From Rubrivivax sp. (GTDB lineage: Bacteria > Pseudomonadota > Gammaproteobacteria > Burkholderiales > Burkholderiaceae_C), in the NCBI GenBank assembly GCA_020248915.1, contig JADCGP010000017.1:186001-250000 (forward strand): a DNA stretch of 64,000 nt. Reading direction: 5' to 3'. Position numbers and translations under genes: made by a program. The notes beneath the pieces were generated by a model that was not told the DNA's origin, did no database searches, and worked only from the letters and a program-made list of their open reading frames with translations. Every line of letters begins with the position of its first letter. Positions within the stretch are counted from its first letter, which is position 1. This document shows, in pieces, positions 1-12,803 of this stretch.

Positions 1-749
1 CCGTAGACGCCCGCGGCATCCGGGGCGGCGTGCCGGGCTACAACCTGGGCGGCAACAACTACGCGGCCATCGGCGGCAACTACAACGCGATCAACACCAC
101 GGTGGGCCTGCTGCCGCCGCCGATCCCGGTGCCCGACTCTCAGTTCGTCAACCTGCCGGCCAACGTCAGCAACAGTGCCTTCGGCGGCTCGTCGGCGGCC
201 ACCTTCGCGCTGTCCCTGTTCAGCGCCACGGCCAACCGCTTCCTGAACCTGGAGCTGTCGGCGCTGGAGAGCGAGGGCCGCGGCAAGATCATCTCGAGCC
301 CGCGGGTGATCACGGCCGACCAGGTCAAGGCGCTGATCGAGCAGGGCGAGGAACTGCCCTACCAGGCCGCCACCTCCAGTGGCGCGACCTCGGTGCAGTT
401 CCGCAAGGCCAACCTGAAGCTCGAAGTCGTGCCGCAGATCACGCCCGAGGGCAACGTGATCCTGGACGTGGACGTCAACAAGGACAGCGTCGGCCGCTCG
501 ACGGTGGCGGGCTTTGCGATCGACACGAAGCACGTCAAGACCCAGGTGCTGGTGGAGAACGGCGGCACCGTGGTGATCGGTGGCATCTTCACGCAGACCG
601 AGCGCGACACGCTCAACAAGGTGCCGCTGCTGGGCGACATCCCCTACCTGGGCCTGCTGTTCCAGAACAAGGTGCGCTCGACCAGCCGGACCGAACTGCT
701 GGTGTTCATCACACCGAAGATCGTCACCGATCGCTCGGTCACGCGCTGA
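1..749 (+). CDS. pilQ: Type IV pilus secretin PilQ, C-terminal part (5' end outside window)
   Basis: The reading frame enters at base 3 without a start, so only about the last 248 residues are present. PilQ forms the outer-membrane secretin ring through which the type IV pilus passes. The fragment is the conserved secretin core: the stretch 'GRGKIISSPRVITAD', then 'VLVENGGTVVIGGIF', then the hallmark 'VPLLGDIPYLGLLF' and the closing 'LLVFITPKIV'. Its position directly before aroK and aroB matches the usual pilMNOPQ-aroKB order of beta- and gammaproteobacteria, although here a lipoprotein gene intervenes. The Gly/Asn/Tyr-rich start of the fragment is typical of the variable loop within the secretin domain. 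Identification is secure; the N-terminal AMIN and N0/N1 domains cannot be seen. Confidence 0.95.
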   Translation, partial: VDARGIRGGVPGYNLGGNNYAAIGGNYNAINTTVGLLPPPIPVPDSQFVNLPANVSNSAFGGSSAATFALSLFSATANRFLNLELSALESEGRGKIISSPRVITADQVKALIEQGEELPYQAATSSGATSVQFRKANLKLEVVPQITPEGNVILDVDVNKDSVGRSTVAGFAIDTKHVKTQVLVENGGTVVIGGIFTQTERDTLNKVPLLGDIPYLGLLFQNKVRSTSRTELLVFITPKIVTDRSVTR

Positions 750-765
750 GGGCGAGCCGGACCGG

Positions 766-813
766 CATCGACAGGATGAAGCCGATGAACATCGACAGGA
801 TGAAGCCGATGAA
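766..813 (+). repeat. Exact 24-bp tandem duplication spanning ribosome-binding site and start codon
   Basis: Bases 766-789 and 790-813 are identical copies beginning CATCGACAGGATG. Each copy carries an AGGA Shine-Dalgarno core followed 8 nt later by an ATG (785 and 809). The duplication is a multiple of three, so both starts are in frame with the lipoprotein gene. Confidence 0.9.
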
Positions 814-2443
814 ATTTCTGAATTGGACGATGGGTGCCGCGCTGGCCCTGGGCCTGGCGGCCTGCGGCGGCGGCGGCGGGAACAGCGGAACGCCGGCATT
901 CGGCGGGGGTGGCGGCAGCGCCGCGGCGGCGGCCGACCTGGTGCTCGAGCCGAGCGCGACGCAGATCGCCAACACCGGTGCGGCCTCGGTCACGCTGACG
1001 GTCACCGCGGTGGACGACAAGCGCGTCGCCGTGGCGGGCGCTGCCGTGACGGTGCAGGCCGACAACGACGGCGTGCTGACCCAGAGCTCGGCCGTCACCG
1101 ACGGGAACGGCCGCGTCCAGGCCACGCTGACGATCGGCAGCAACCGCGCGAACCGCGTGATCACGCTGTCGGCCTCATCGGGCTCGGCGTCGCGCTCGCA
1201 GCAGATCCAGGTCACCGGGACGCGGATCACGACCACGCTGGTGCCGGCCGTGGTGGCGCCCAGCACAGCGGCCCAGATCCAGTACCGCGTGGTCGACCAG
1301 GGCGGCAACCCGATGGTCGGCCAGGCGATCACGGTCTCGGCCCCGGGCCTGACGCCGGCCTCGGCCTCGGGCACCACCGGCAGCAACGGCGACTACACGT
1401 TCGACTACACCTCGTCGGCCACCGTAGGCAACTACCCGGTCGCCGTCACCGTGGGCGGGTTGAGCGAGACGCAGACCGTCGTGGTCCAGACTGCCGCGAG
1501 CGTGCCACCCGTCACGACGACTATCGCGTCGGCCAGTGTGTCGATCAATCCGAGTGTCGTGGGCGTCAACCTCGCGGGCTCCACCACCAACCGGGCCGAG
1601 GTGCGCGCGCGCTTCCTTGGACCGAACAACCAGCCGGTGCCCAACGTACGCGTTCGCTTCGACCTCGGTGGCGACCCCAACAGCATCGGCGGCACCTTCT
1701 CGACCGGCAGCACGACGCTGTACTCCGATGCCAATGGTGTCGTCACCACCGCCTACATCCCTGGGACGCTTTCCAGTCCGACCAACGGGGTGACGGTCCG
1801 CGCCTGCTATGGAACGACTGACACCGACCCGAACCTGTTGAACTGCACCACTCAAGCCAACCGCAAGCTTACGGTCGTTTCCGAGCCTCTCGGCGTGTCG
1901 ATCGGCACCAACGAACTGATCGTCGTCGAGGAACTGACCTACACCAAGCGACTGCTGGTGACCGTGGCCAACTCGGCCGGCAATGCGATGGCGGACGTTG
2001 CCTTGTCGGTGTCGCTCGACTTGCCCCAGTACCGCAAGGGCTTCTGGACGATCGTCGGCACGCGCTGGGTCAAGACCGAGACGTCTGCGCCCTGCACCAA
2101 CGAGGATGCCAACCGCAACGGCGTGCTCGAGACTGGCGAGGACTTCAACGGCAACAGCCGCCTCGACCCGGGCCGCTCCGATGTGCTGGTGCGCCTGGTC
2201 GATGCGCGCACTCTCGCCAACGGCACGGCGGTGGTCGAGATCACCTACGCGAAGAGCTTCGCATCCTGGGTCGACGCGTGGGTCACCGTAGCCGCATCGG
2301 GCGTGTCGGGCACCGAGGGCCAGGCCACGTTCGTGCTGGCCCCGGTACCGGTGGAAGCGGGGGCGGTGACCAACATCACCACGCCGCCCGCCTTCGTCAC
2401 CAGCCCGTACGGCACCGCAACCACCTGCAGCAATCCCAACTGA
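809..2443 (+). CDS. Outer-membrane or secreted lipoprotein with bacterial Ig-like (Big_1/invasin-type) domains
   Basis: A 544-residue protein from ATG 809, which has AGGA at correct spacing; in-frame ATGs at 776, 785 and 800 would add up to 11 residues. The signal peptide ends in a lipobox (LGLAAC, Cys19) followed by a Gly run and an Ala/Gly-rich linker. The rest is Thr/Ser/Val-rich beta-sandwich sequence with repeating phrases such as 'AVTDGNGRVQATLT' and 'DANGVVTTAYIPG', characteristic of Big_1 domains in invasins and adhesins. At about residues 433-455 lie two Asp/Asn/Gly-rich loops; the first (DANRNGVLETGE) fits a 12-residue EF-hand calcium loop. A surface role, perhaps adhesive or pilus-linked, is inferred from fold and from its place between pilQ and aroK. 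The exact function is unknown to me. Confidence 0.75.
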   Translation: MKFLNWTMGAALALGLAACGGGGGNSGTPAFGGGGGSAAAAADLVLEPSATQIANTGAASVTLTVTAVDDKRVAVAGAAVTVQADNDGVLTQSSAVTDGNGRVQATLTIGSNRANRVITLSASSGSASRSQQIQVTGTRITTTLVPAVVAPSTAAQIQYRVVDQGGNPMVGQAITVSAPGLTPASASGTTGSNGDYTFDYTSSATVGNYPVAVTVGGLSETQTVVVQTAASVPPVTTTIASASVSINPSVVGVNLAGSTTNRAEVRARFLGPNNQPVPNVRVRFDLGGDPNSIGGTFSTGSTTLYSDANGVVTTAYIPGTLSSPTNGVTVRACYGTTDTDPNLLNCTTQANRKLTVVSEPLGVSIGTNELIVVEELTYTKRLLVTVANSAGNAMADVALSVSLDLPQYRKGFWTIVGTRWVKTETSAPCTNEDANRNGVLETGEDFNGNSRLDPGRSDVLVRLVDARTLANGTAVVEITYAKSFASWVDAWVTVAASGVSGTEGQATFVLAPVPVEAGAVTNITTPPAFVTSPYGTATTCSNPN

Positions 2444-2479
2444 GCCGGCGGCGGCACGCGCCGCCCCCCCCCCGCCGGC
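2444..2479 (+). terminator. Nested GC hairpin with a C10 tract after the lipoprotein gene
   Basis: GCCGGCGG (2444-2451) pairs with CCGCCGGC (2472-2479). Inside, GCGGC (2451-2455) can alternatively pair with GCCGC (2460-2464). The loop contains ten consecutive C residues (2464-2473). There is no T-tract, so intrinsic termination is only a possibility. Confidence 0.35.
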
Positions 2480-2514
2480 CGTTGCCGCACCGGCGGCGAG
2501 CGATACTGCGGCGC

Positions 2515-3111
2515 ATGCCGGCCGCGACGCGCCCTCCCCTCGGCCCTGCGGGTGCCCCGTCGATCGCGCTGGTCGGCATGCCGGGCTGCGGCAAGACGAC
2601 GGTCGGCCGCCAGCTTGCGCGGCTGCTCGGCCTGGCCTTCGTCGACAGCGACCACGCGATCGAGCAGCGCCTCGGGGTCCCGATCCGCGAGTACTTCGCG
2701 CAGCACGGCGAGGCTGCGTTCCGGGACGTCGAGAGTGAAGTCATCGACGCGCTCGCGGGCCGGCCCGGCCAGGTGCTGGCCACCGGTGGTGGGGCGGTGC
2801 TGCGGCCGAGCAACCGCGACGCGCTGCACTCGCGCAGCCATGTCGTCTACCTGCGCACCACGCCGGAGGACCTGGCGCGGCGCCTGCGGCACGACACCCA
2901 GCGGCCGTTGCTGCAGGTGGCCGACCCGCTGCAGCGGCTGCGCGAGCTCCACGAGCAGCGCGACCCCCTCTACCGCCGCACCGCGCACATCGTGATCGAC
3001 AGCGCCCGGCCCTCCGTGCAGGCGCTGGCCGGGCTGGTGTGCGGCAGGCTGGAGCAAGCCGGCGCCGTCGTCCCGCCCGACCCCGCCCGGCCGGACCGGG
3101 ACGCCGGCTGA
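2515..3111 (+). CDS. aroK: Shikimate kinase
   Basis: A 198-residue protein from ATG 2515. Shikimate kinase phosphorylates shikimate at the 3-hydroxyl using ATP, the fifth step of the aromatic amino acid pathway, in the cytosol. Visible signatures are the P-loop GMPGCGKTTVG (about residues 22-32), the shikimate-binding Asp in FVDSD followed by the R/E-rich 'FRDVESEVI', the 'LATGGGAVLRP' motif and the lid arginine in 'RPLLQ'. The frame is open further upstream, but that part is compositionally unlike coding sequence and lies in the hairpin region. The next gene is aroB (73 bp on), which supplies the earlier dehydroquinate step. The C-terminal tail rich in Pro/Asp is ordinary for this clade. Confidence 0.95.
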   Translation: MPAATRPPLGPAGAPSIALVGMPGCGKTTVGRQLARLLGLAFVDSDHAIEQRLGVPIREYFAQHGEAAFRDVESEVIDALAGRPGQVLATGGGAVLRPSNRDALHSRSHVVYLRTTPEDLARRLRHDTQRPLLQVADPLQRLRELHEQRDPLYRRTAHIVIDSARPSVQALAGLVCGRLEQAGAVVPPDPARPDRDAG

Positions 3112-3183
3112 GGCCCGCTGAGGCCGGCCAGCGCGTGCGTGCCGCGGCGGCCCCGGCGGCCCGCGCCGTACACTGACGCAGCC

Positions 3184-4305
3184 ATGCCGATCACCGCCCG
3201 GCTCGACGTCGCCACCCCCGGCCACCGCTACCCGATCCTGATCGGCCCCGGCCTGCTGGCCGAAGGAGAAGCGTGGGGGGGCCTGCCGGCCGCGCGACAT
3301 GCCGTCGTCGTCAGCAACACCACCGTGCACCCGCTGCACGGGGCGGCGCTGGAGGGGCGTGTGGCCCATGCGGGCTACGCCGAGGTCCACCGCGTGCTGC
3401 TGCCCGACGGCGAGGCGCACAAGGACTGGTCGGCGCTGCAGTCGATCTTCGACCACCTGCTGTCGTGCGGGTGCGACCGCAAGACGGTGCTGTTCGCGCT
3501 GGGCGGCGGCGTGGTCGGCGACCTGGCCGGCTTCGCGGCCGCCACCTACATGCGCGGCGTGCGCTTCGTCCAGGTGCCGACGACGCTGCTGGCCCAGGTG
3601 GACAGTTCCGTCGGCGGCAAGACCGGCATCAACCACCCGCTGGGCAAGAACATGATCGGGGCCTTCCACCAGCCGGTGCGCGTGGTGATCGACCTCGACA
3701 CCCTGTCCACGCTGCCGACGCGGGAGTACGTCTCCGGGCTGGCCGAGGTGATCAAGTACGGGCCGATCGCCGACGCGTCCTTCCTCGACTGGATCGAGGC
3801 GAACCTGGGCGCCCTGCTGGCCCGCGACGGCGCCGCGCTCGCCCACGCGGTGCGGCGCAGCTGCGAGATCAAGGCCGCCGTGGTGGGCGCCGACGAGCGC
3901 GAGTCGGGGCTGCGCGCGATCCTCAATTTCGGCCACACCTTCGGCCACGCGATCGAGGCCGCGCTCGGCTACGGCGCCTGGCTGCACGGGGAGGCGGTGG
4001 CCAGCGGGATGGTGCTGGCGGCGCGGCTGTCGTCCGAGCTCGGGCTGGTGCCGCCCGCCTTCGTCGACAGGCTCGAGCGGCTGCTCGCGCGGGCGGGGCT
4101 GCCGGTGCAGGCCCCGGCGCTGCCGTTCGACGAGTGGATGCGCCACATGCGCGTGGACAAGAAGGCCGAGGGCGGCGAACTGCGCTTCGTCGTCATCGAG
4201 CGCATCGGCAGCGCCGCGCTGCGCACCGCACCCGACGCGCTGGTGCAGCGGGTCGTCGAGCGCCATGGCGGCGCCGCGCTCCCGCGGCCGGCCGCCGCTG
4301 CTTGA
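3184..4305 (+). CDS. aroB: 3-dehydroquinate synthase
   Basis: A 373-residue protein from ATG 3184 (an in-frame GTG at 3139 would add 15 unlikely residues). It converts DAHP to 3-dehydroquinate, the second step of the shikimate pathway, using NAD and a divalent metal. Family landmarks are 'LPDGEAHK', the NAD-binding '[20 protein letters not shown]', '[13 protein letters not shown]', '[10 protein letters not shown]', '[10 protein letters not shown]', and the metal-ligand region '[11 protein letters not shown]' followed by '[10 protein letters not shown]'. Length is normal for AroB. The last codons overlap the TTG start proposed for dgt, so the two are probably translationally coupled. Confidence 0.97.
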   Translation: MPITARLDVATPGHRYPILIGPGLLAEGEAWGGLPAARHAVVVSNTTVHPLHGAALEGRVAHAGYAEVHRVLLPDGEAHKDWSALQSIFDHLLSCGCDRKTVLFALGGGVVGDLAGFAAATYMRGVRFVQVPTTLLAQVDSSVGGKTGINHPLGKNMIGAFHQPVRVVIDLDTLSTLPTREYVSGLAEVIKYGPIADASFLDWIEANLGALLARDGAALAHAVRRSCEIKAAVVGADERESGLRAILNFGHTFGHAIEAALGYGAWLHGEAVASGMVLAARLSSELGLVPPAFVDRLERLLARAGLPVQAPALPFDEWMRHMRVDKKAEGGELRFVVIERIGSAALRTAPDALVQRVVERHGGAALPRPAAAA

Positions 4306-5471
4306 GCGCGAGTGCCCTCGCCCGCTGGGCAAGCCACCCGGGCCGCAGCCGTGGCCGGCGCATCGCCGAGCCCGAGTCGCCGCCGCGCACGGTGCACCAG
4401 CGCGACCGCGACCGCATCGTGCACAGCAACGCCTTCCGCCGCCTCGTCTACAAGACGCAGGTCTTCCTGAACCACGAGGGCGACCTGTTCCGCACCCGGC
4501 TGACGCACTCGCTCGAGGTGGCGCAGATCGCGCGCTCGGTGGCGCGCGCGCTGGCGCTCAACGAGGATCTGGTCGAGGCGATCGCGCTGGCCCACGATCT
4601 CGGGCACACGCCCTTCGGCCACGCCGGGCAGGACGCCCTGCAGGAGTGCATGCACGAGCACGGCGGCTTCGAGCACAACCTGCAGAGTCTGCGCGTGGTC
4701 GACCGGCTCGAGCAGCGCTACCTGGCCTTCGACGGGCTGAACCTCAGCTTCGAGACGCGCGAGGGGATCCTGAAGCACTGCTCGCGCCGCCACGCGCGGG
4801 AGCTGCTGGCCGCCGAGCCCGACGGCCCGGCGCGCCGCTTCGTCGACGGCGGGCAACCGAGCCTGGAGGCGCAGCTCGTCAACCTGGCCGACGAGATCGC
4901 CTACGTCACCCACGACATCGACGACGGCGTGCGCTCGGGCCTGCTCGGGCCGGCGCAGCTGGCCGACGCGCCGCTCTTCGCCGGCTTCGCGCGCGAGGCC
5001 GATGCGCTCGCGCGCGGCGCACCGGCCGCTCTCGCCCGCCGCGCGCTGCCGGAGGCGCTGCGGCGCATGCTGTCGGCGCTGATCGGCGACCTGGTCACCG
5101 CCACGGCCGAGGCACTGCAGGCGGCAGCGCCCGAGGATGCCGAGGCCGCGCGGCGCTGCCCGCCCCTGGTGGGCTTCCCGGCGCCGGTGCGCCTGGAGCT
5201 GTCGGCGCTGAAGAGCTTTCTCTTCGCCACGCTGTACCGCCACCCTCAGGTGCTGCGCACCACCGCGGCGGCCCGCACCGTGGTGTCCGAACTGTTCGCC
5301 GCCTATCGCGCATGCCCGGACGAAATGAGCGCTGACTTCGCTGCGGCCGCCGACGCGCCGCGCGCCGTGGCGGATTACGTGGCGGGCATGACAGACCGCT
5401 TCGCGCTGCGCGAGCACGAGCGGCTCACCGGCCGGCGGCTGCTGGCCGACCTGGAGCGGGCGAGGACGTGA
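4302..5471 (+). CDS. dgt: dGTPase-like deoxynucleoside triphosphate triphosphohydrolase
   Basis: A 389-residue HD-domain hydrolase of the Dgt family, which cleaves dGTP (and often other dNTPs) to the nucleoside and triphosphate. The proposed start is TTG 4302, overlapping the aroB TGA (TTGA). It gives the expected N-terminus '[10 protein letters not shown]', then '[16 protein letters not shown]' and '[11 protein letters not shown]', which family members share. Metal-binding HD residues are visible in '[15 protein letters not shown]' (H), '[15 protein letters not shown]' (HD) and the later '[18 protein letters not shown]'. No ATG lies near the conserved N-terminus, which supports the TTG. It follows aroB in many Burkholderiales; metabolic linkage to aroB is not implied. 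Confidence 0.9.
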   Translation: MSASALARWASHPGRSRGRRIAEPESPPRTVHQRDRDRIVHSNAFRRLVYKTQVFLNHEGDLFRTRLTHSLEVAQIARSVARALALNEDLVEAIALAHDLGHTPFGHAGQDALQECMHEHGGFEHNLQSLRVVDRLEQRYLAFDGLNLSFETREGILKHCSRRHARELLAAEPDGPARRFVDGGQPSLEAQLVNLADEIAYVTHDIDDGVRSGLLGPAQLADAPLFAGFAREADALARGAPAALARRALPEALRRMLSALIGDLVTATAEALQAAAPEDAEAARRCPPLVGFPAPVRLELSALKSFLFATLYRHPQVLRTTAAARTVVSELFAAYRACPDEMSADFAAAADAPRAVADYVAGMTDRFALREHERLTGRRLLADLERART

Positions 5472-5532
5472 CGGAGAGCATGAGTTCCTGCGTGCGCCGG
5501 ACACCCCGCCCCGGCGCCTGAGGCTGCGCGCG

Positions 5533-6228
5533 ATGGCCCGTCTGCCGCGCCTGGTGGTGCCCGGCCACGCGCACCTCGTCGTGCAGCGCGTGCTGCCCGG
5601 CTGTGCACCGTTCGCCGACGCGTCCGGCCGGCTGCTGTGCCTGGCCGCGCTGCGCGAGGCGGTGGCGGCCACCGGGGTGCGGCTGCACGCGTTCGCGCTG
5701 CGCGACGACGAGCTGCAGCTGGTGCTGACGCCCGCCGCGCCCGCAGCGCTGGCCGGTGCGATGCAGGCACTCGGCCGTCGGCACGTGGCGGCCTTCAATC
5801 GCCTGCATGGGCGCAGCGGCACGCTGTGGAGCGGGCGCTTCCGCTCCGCGGCGCTGGAACCCGGGGATGTCGTGTTGAACGCGCTGCTGCTGTTGGACGG
5901 GGCCGGCACGGACGCGACGGTCAGCAGCGCAGCCCACCACCTCGGCCTGCGACGCGAGCCGTGGCTGCACGACCCGCCGGAGTACTGGCAACTCGGCAAC
6001 ACACCCTTCGAGCGCGAGCGCGCCTGGGCCGGGCGGCTGGCGCTCGGCGCGCCCGACGCGGCGTGCGCCGCCTTGCGGCGCTCGGCGGCAGGCGGCTGGC
6101 CTTGCGGTTCGGCTGCGTTCGTGGCCGCACTGGCCACGCGGACCGACCGGCCCCTGACCCCGAGACCTCGCGGCCGCCCGCCGGGATCACACCGGGCTCT
6201 GGCAACCACGGGCGCCGCCAACGGATGA
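5533..6228 (+). CDS. Degenerate Y1/REP-associated tyrosine transposase-like protein, catalytic motifs lost
   Basis: A 231-residue protein that aligns by eye along its length with small HUH (Y1, IS200-like) transposases of the REP-associated type. Shared parts are the opening 'MARLPRLVVPGHAHLVVQR', the central 'MQALGRRHVAAFNRLHGRSGTLWSGRFRS', and the tail 'EYWQLGNTPFERERAW' and 'GGWPCGS..F', ending in a basic 'RPRGRPPG'. The metal-binding HUH motif, normally NHVHLL/NHIHLL, reads 'DDELQLVL', and the stretch that normally holds the nucleophilic Tyr ('YIELNPVRA') reads 'LLLLDGAG'. So neither His pair nor Tyr is present. The frame is intact over 231 codons, which argues for a retained DNA- or RNA-binding role rather than a fresh pseudogene. 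That role is inference. Confidence 0.75.
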   Translation: MARLPRLVVPGHAHLVVQRVLPGCAPFADASGRLLCLAALREAVAATGVRLHAFALRDDELQLVLTPAAPAALAGAMQALGRRHVAAFNRLHGRSGTLWSGRFRSAALEPGDVVLNALLLLDGAGTDATVSSAAHHLGLRREPWLHDPPEYWQLGNTPFERERAWAGRLALGAPDAACAALRRSAAGGWPCGSAAFVAALATRTDRPLTPRPRGRPPGSHRALATTGAANG

Positions 6229-6255
6229 GATCAAGGGGCGCCATCGCGCCTCCAA

Positions 6256-6317
6256 TCTGTCCCCATTTAACTGAACGCATCTTCAAGACGATACGTTTTT
6301 GTGGTCTGACCCCTTTT
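6256..6317. repeat. REP-like direct repeat remnant beside the transposase-like gene
   Basis: TCTGTCCCCATTT (6256-6268) and TCTGACCCCTTTT (6305-6317) match at 11 of 13 positions in the same orientation, 49 bp apart. They sit in the AT-richest stretch of this region. Motifs of this TCTGACCCC kind commonly flank Y1-type transposase genes. Here they lie just downstream of one and upstream of gltB. Confidence 0.5.
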
Positions 6318-6384
6318 GATTTTGATTGTCCGGTTTGCTGCACTGCGGTAGCCTTACCCGCTTTCCGCCTGGCAGGAGAAGACC

Positions 6385-11118
<4,734 letters not shown>

Positions 11119-11124
11119 ACAGAG

Positions 11125-11166
11125 CCCCGGCACCGGGGTACCGCCGCCGCCCCGAGGGGTCGGCGG
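11125..11166 (+). other. Intercistronic hairpins between gltB and gltD
   Basis: CCCCGG (11125-11130) pairs with CCGGGG (11133-11138). A second nested stem has CCGCCG (11141-11146) with CGGCGG (11161-11166), enclosing CCCC-GA-GGGG. No T-tract follows. The structure could stabilise or attenuate the transcript and help set GltB:GltD ratios; this is inference from structure alone. Confidence 0.35.
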
Positions 11167-11192
11167 CATGAACGGACAGTGAGACGCAGACG

Positions 11193-12680
11193 ATGGGCAA
11201 GGTCACCGGTTTCCTCGAGTACGAACGTCTCGAAGAGGGCTACGAGCCCGTGCCTCGGCGGGTGAGGACCTGGAAGGAGTTCGTCATCACCCTGACGGCC
11301 GAGCAGGCCAAGGTGCAGGGTGCGCGCTGCATGGACTGCGGCACGCCGTTCTGCAACAGCGGCTGCCCGGTCAACAACATCATCCCGGACTTCAACGACC
11401 TGGTGTTCCGCGGCAAGCCGTCCGACTGGAGGCTCGCGATAGAGACGCTGCACCAGACCAACAACTTCCCCGAGTTCACCGGCCGCGTGTGCCCGGCGCC
11501 CTGCGAGGCGGCCTGCACGCTGAACGTCAACGACGACCCGGTGGGCATCAAGTCGATCGAGCACGCGATCATCGACCGCGCCTGGACCGAAGGCTGGGTG
11601 CTGCCGCAGCCCCCGGCCACGAAGACCGGCCGCAAGGTGGCCGTCGTCGGCAGCGGCCCGGCGGGCCTGGCGGCCGCGCAGCAGCTGGCGCGCGCCGGTC
11701 ACGATGTCACCGTCTTCGAGAAGAACAGCCGCATCGGCGGCCTGCTGCGCTACGGCATCCCGGACTTCAAGATGGAGAAGTCGCACATCGACCGCCGCGT
11801 CGAGCAGATGAAGGCCGAGGGCGTCGCGTTCCGCACCGGCGTCGTGGTCGGCGCGTGGCCCGAGGGCAGCAGGGTGACCAACGACGCGACCGAGACGCTG
11901 GCGGCGGGCGAGCTGCTCGCCGGCTTCGATGCGGTGCTGCTGGCCGGCGGCGCCGAGCAGAGCCGCGACCTGCCGGTGCCCGGCCGCGAGCTCGACGGCG
12001 TCCACTTCGCGATGGAGTTCCTGCCGCAGCAGAACAAGGTGGTGGCAGGCGACAGGCTCCACGGGCAGCTCCGCGCCGACGGCAAGCACGTCATCGTCAT
12101 CGGCGGCGGCGACACCGGCAGCGACTGCGTGGGCACCAGCAACCGCCACGGCGCGGCCAGCGTCACCCAGTTCGAGCTGATGCCGATGCCGCCCGAGCAC
12201 GAGGACAAGCCGCTGACCTGGCCGTACTGGCCCACCAAGCTGCGCACCAGCAGCAGCCACGAGGAGGGCTGCGGCCGCGAGTTCGCCATCGCCACCAAGG
12301 AGTTCATCGCCGGCAGCGGCAAGGCTGCAGGCAAGGTGGTCGGCCTGAAAACGGTGCACGTGCAGTGGCAGGGCGGCCGGATGGTCGAGGTGCCGGGCAC
12401 CGAGAAGACCTGGAAGGCCGACCTCGTGCTGCTGGCGATGGGCTTCGTCAGCCCGGTGGCGGGCGTGCTCGACGCCTTCGGCGTGAGCCGCGACAACCGT
12501 GGCAACGCCCGTGCCGGCACCGGCGCGGCCGGCGGCTACGCGACCAACGTGCCCAAGGTCTTCGCCGCGGGCGACATGCGGCGCGGACAGAGCCTCGTCG
12601 TCTGGGCCATCCGCGAAGGCCGCCAGGCGGCGCGCGCGGTGGACGAGTTCCTGATGGGGTCGAGCGCGCTGCCGCGCTGA
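11193..12680 (+). CDS. gltD: Glutamate synthase (NADPH) small subunit
   Basis: A 495-residue GltD, the flavoprotein that takes electrons from NADPH and passes them through Fe-S clusters to GltB. The N-terminus has the two cysteine groups that hold 4Fe-4S clusters: '[14 protein letters not shown]' (about residues 47-60) and 'CPAPCEAAC' (about 101-109). The FAD site is '[21 protein letters not shown]' split by the usual Gly pattern, with an E at the end of the second strand (VFEK). The NADPH site is '[15 protein letters not shown]'. The C-terminal '[18 protein letters not shown]' completes FAD binding. ATG 11193 gives the expected family N-terminus. Co-transcription with gltB is likely. Confidence 0.97.
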   Translation: MGKVTGFLEYERLEEGYEPVPRRVRTWKEFVITLTAEQAKVQGARCMDCGTPFCNSGCPVNNIIPDFNDLVFRGKPSDWRLAIETLHQTNNFPEFTGRVCPAPCEAACTLNVNDDPVGIKSIEHAIIDRAWTEGWVLPQPPATKTGRKVAVVGSGPAGLAAAQQLARAGHDVTVFEKNSRIGGLLRYGIPDFKMEKSHIDRRVEQMKAEGVAFRTGVVVGAWPEGSRVTNDATETLAAGELLAGFDAVLLAGGAEQSRDLPVPGRELDGVHFAMEFLPQQNKVVAGDRLHGQLRADGKHVIVIGGGDTGSDCVGTSNRHGAASVTQFELMPMPPEHEDKPLTWPYWPTKLRTSSSHEEGCGREFAIATKEFIAGSGKAAGKVVGLKTVHVQWQGGRMVEVPGTEKTWKADLVLLAMGFVSPVAGVLDAFGVSRDNRGNARAGTGAAGGYATNVPKVFAAGDMRRGQSLVVWAIREGRQAARAVDEFLMGSSALPR

Positions 12681-12803
12681 CCGGCGCCGCGGCGCGCACC
12701 GCCGCTGACCGTGCGGAGTTCCGGCTCCCGGCGCGGCGCGGTGGGCGCCGACCAGGCGCCACAGCCTGCGACGACCAGGCCCGCCGCGACCGGAGCCCCC
12801 CAG

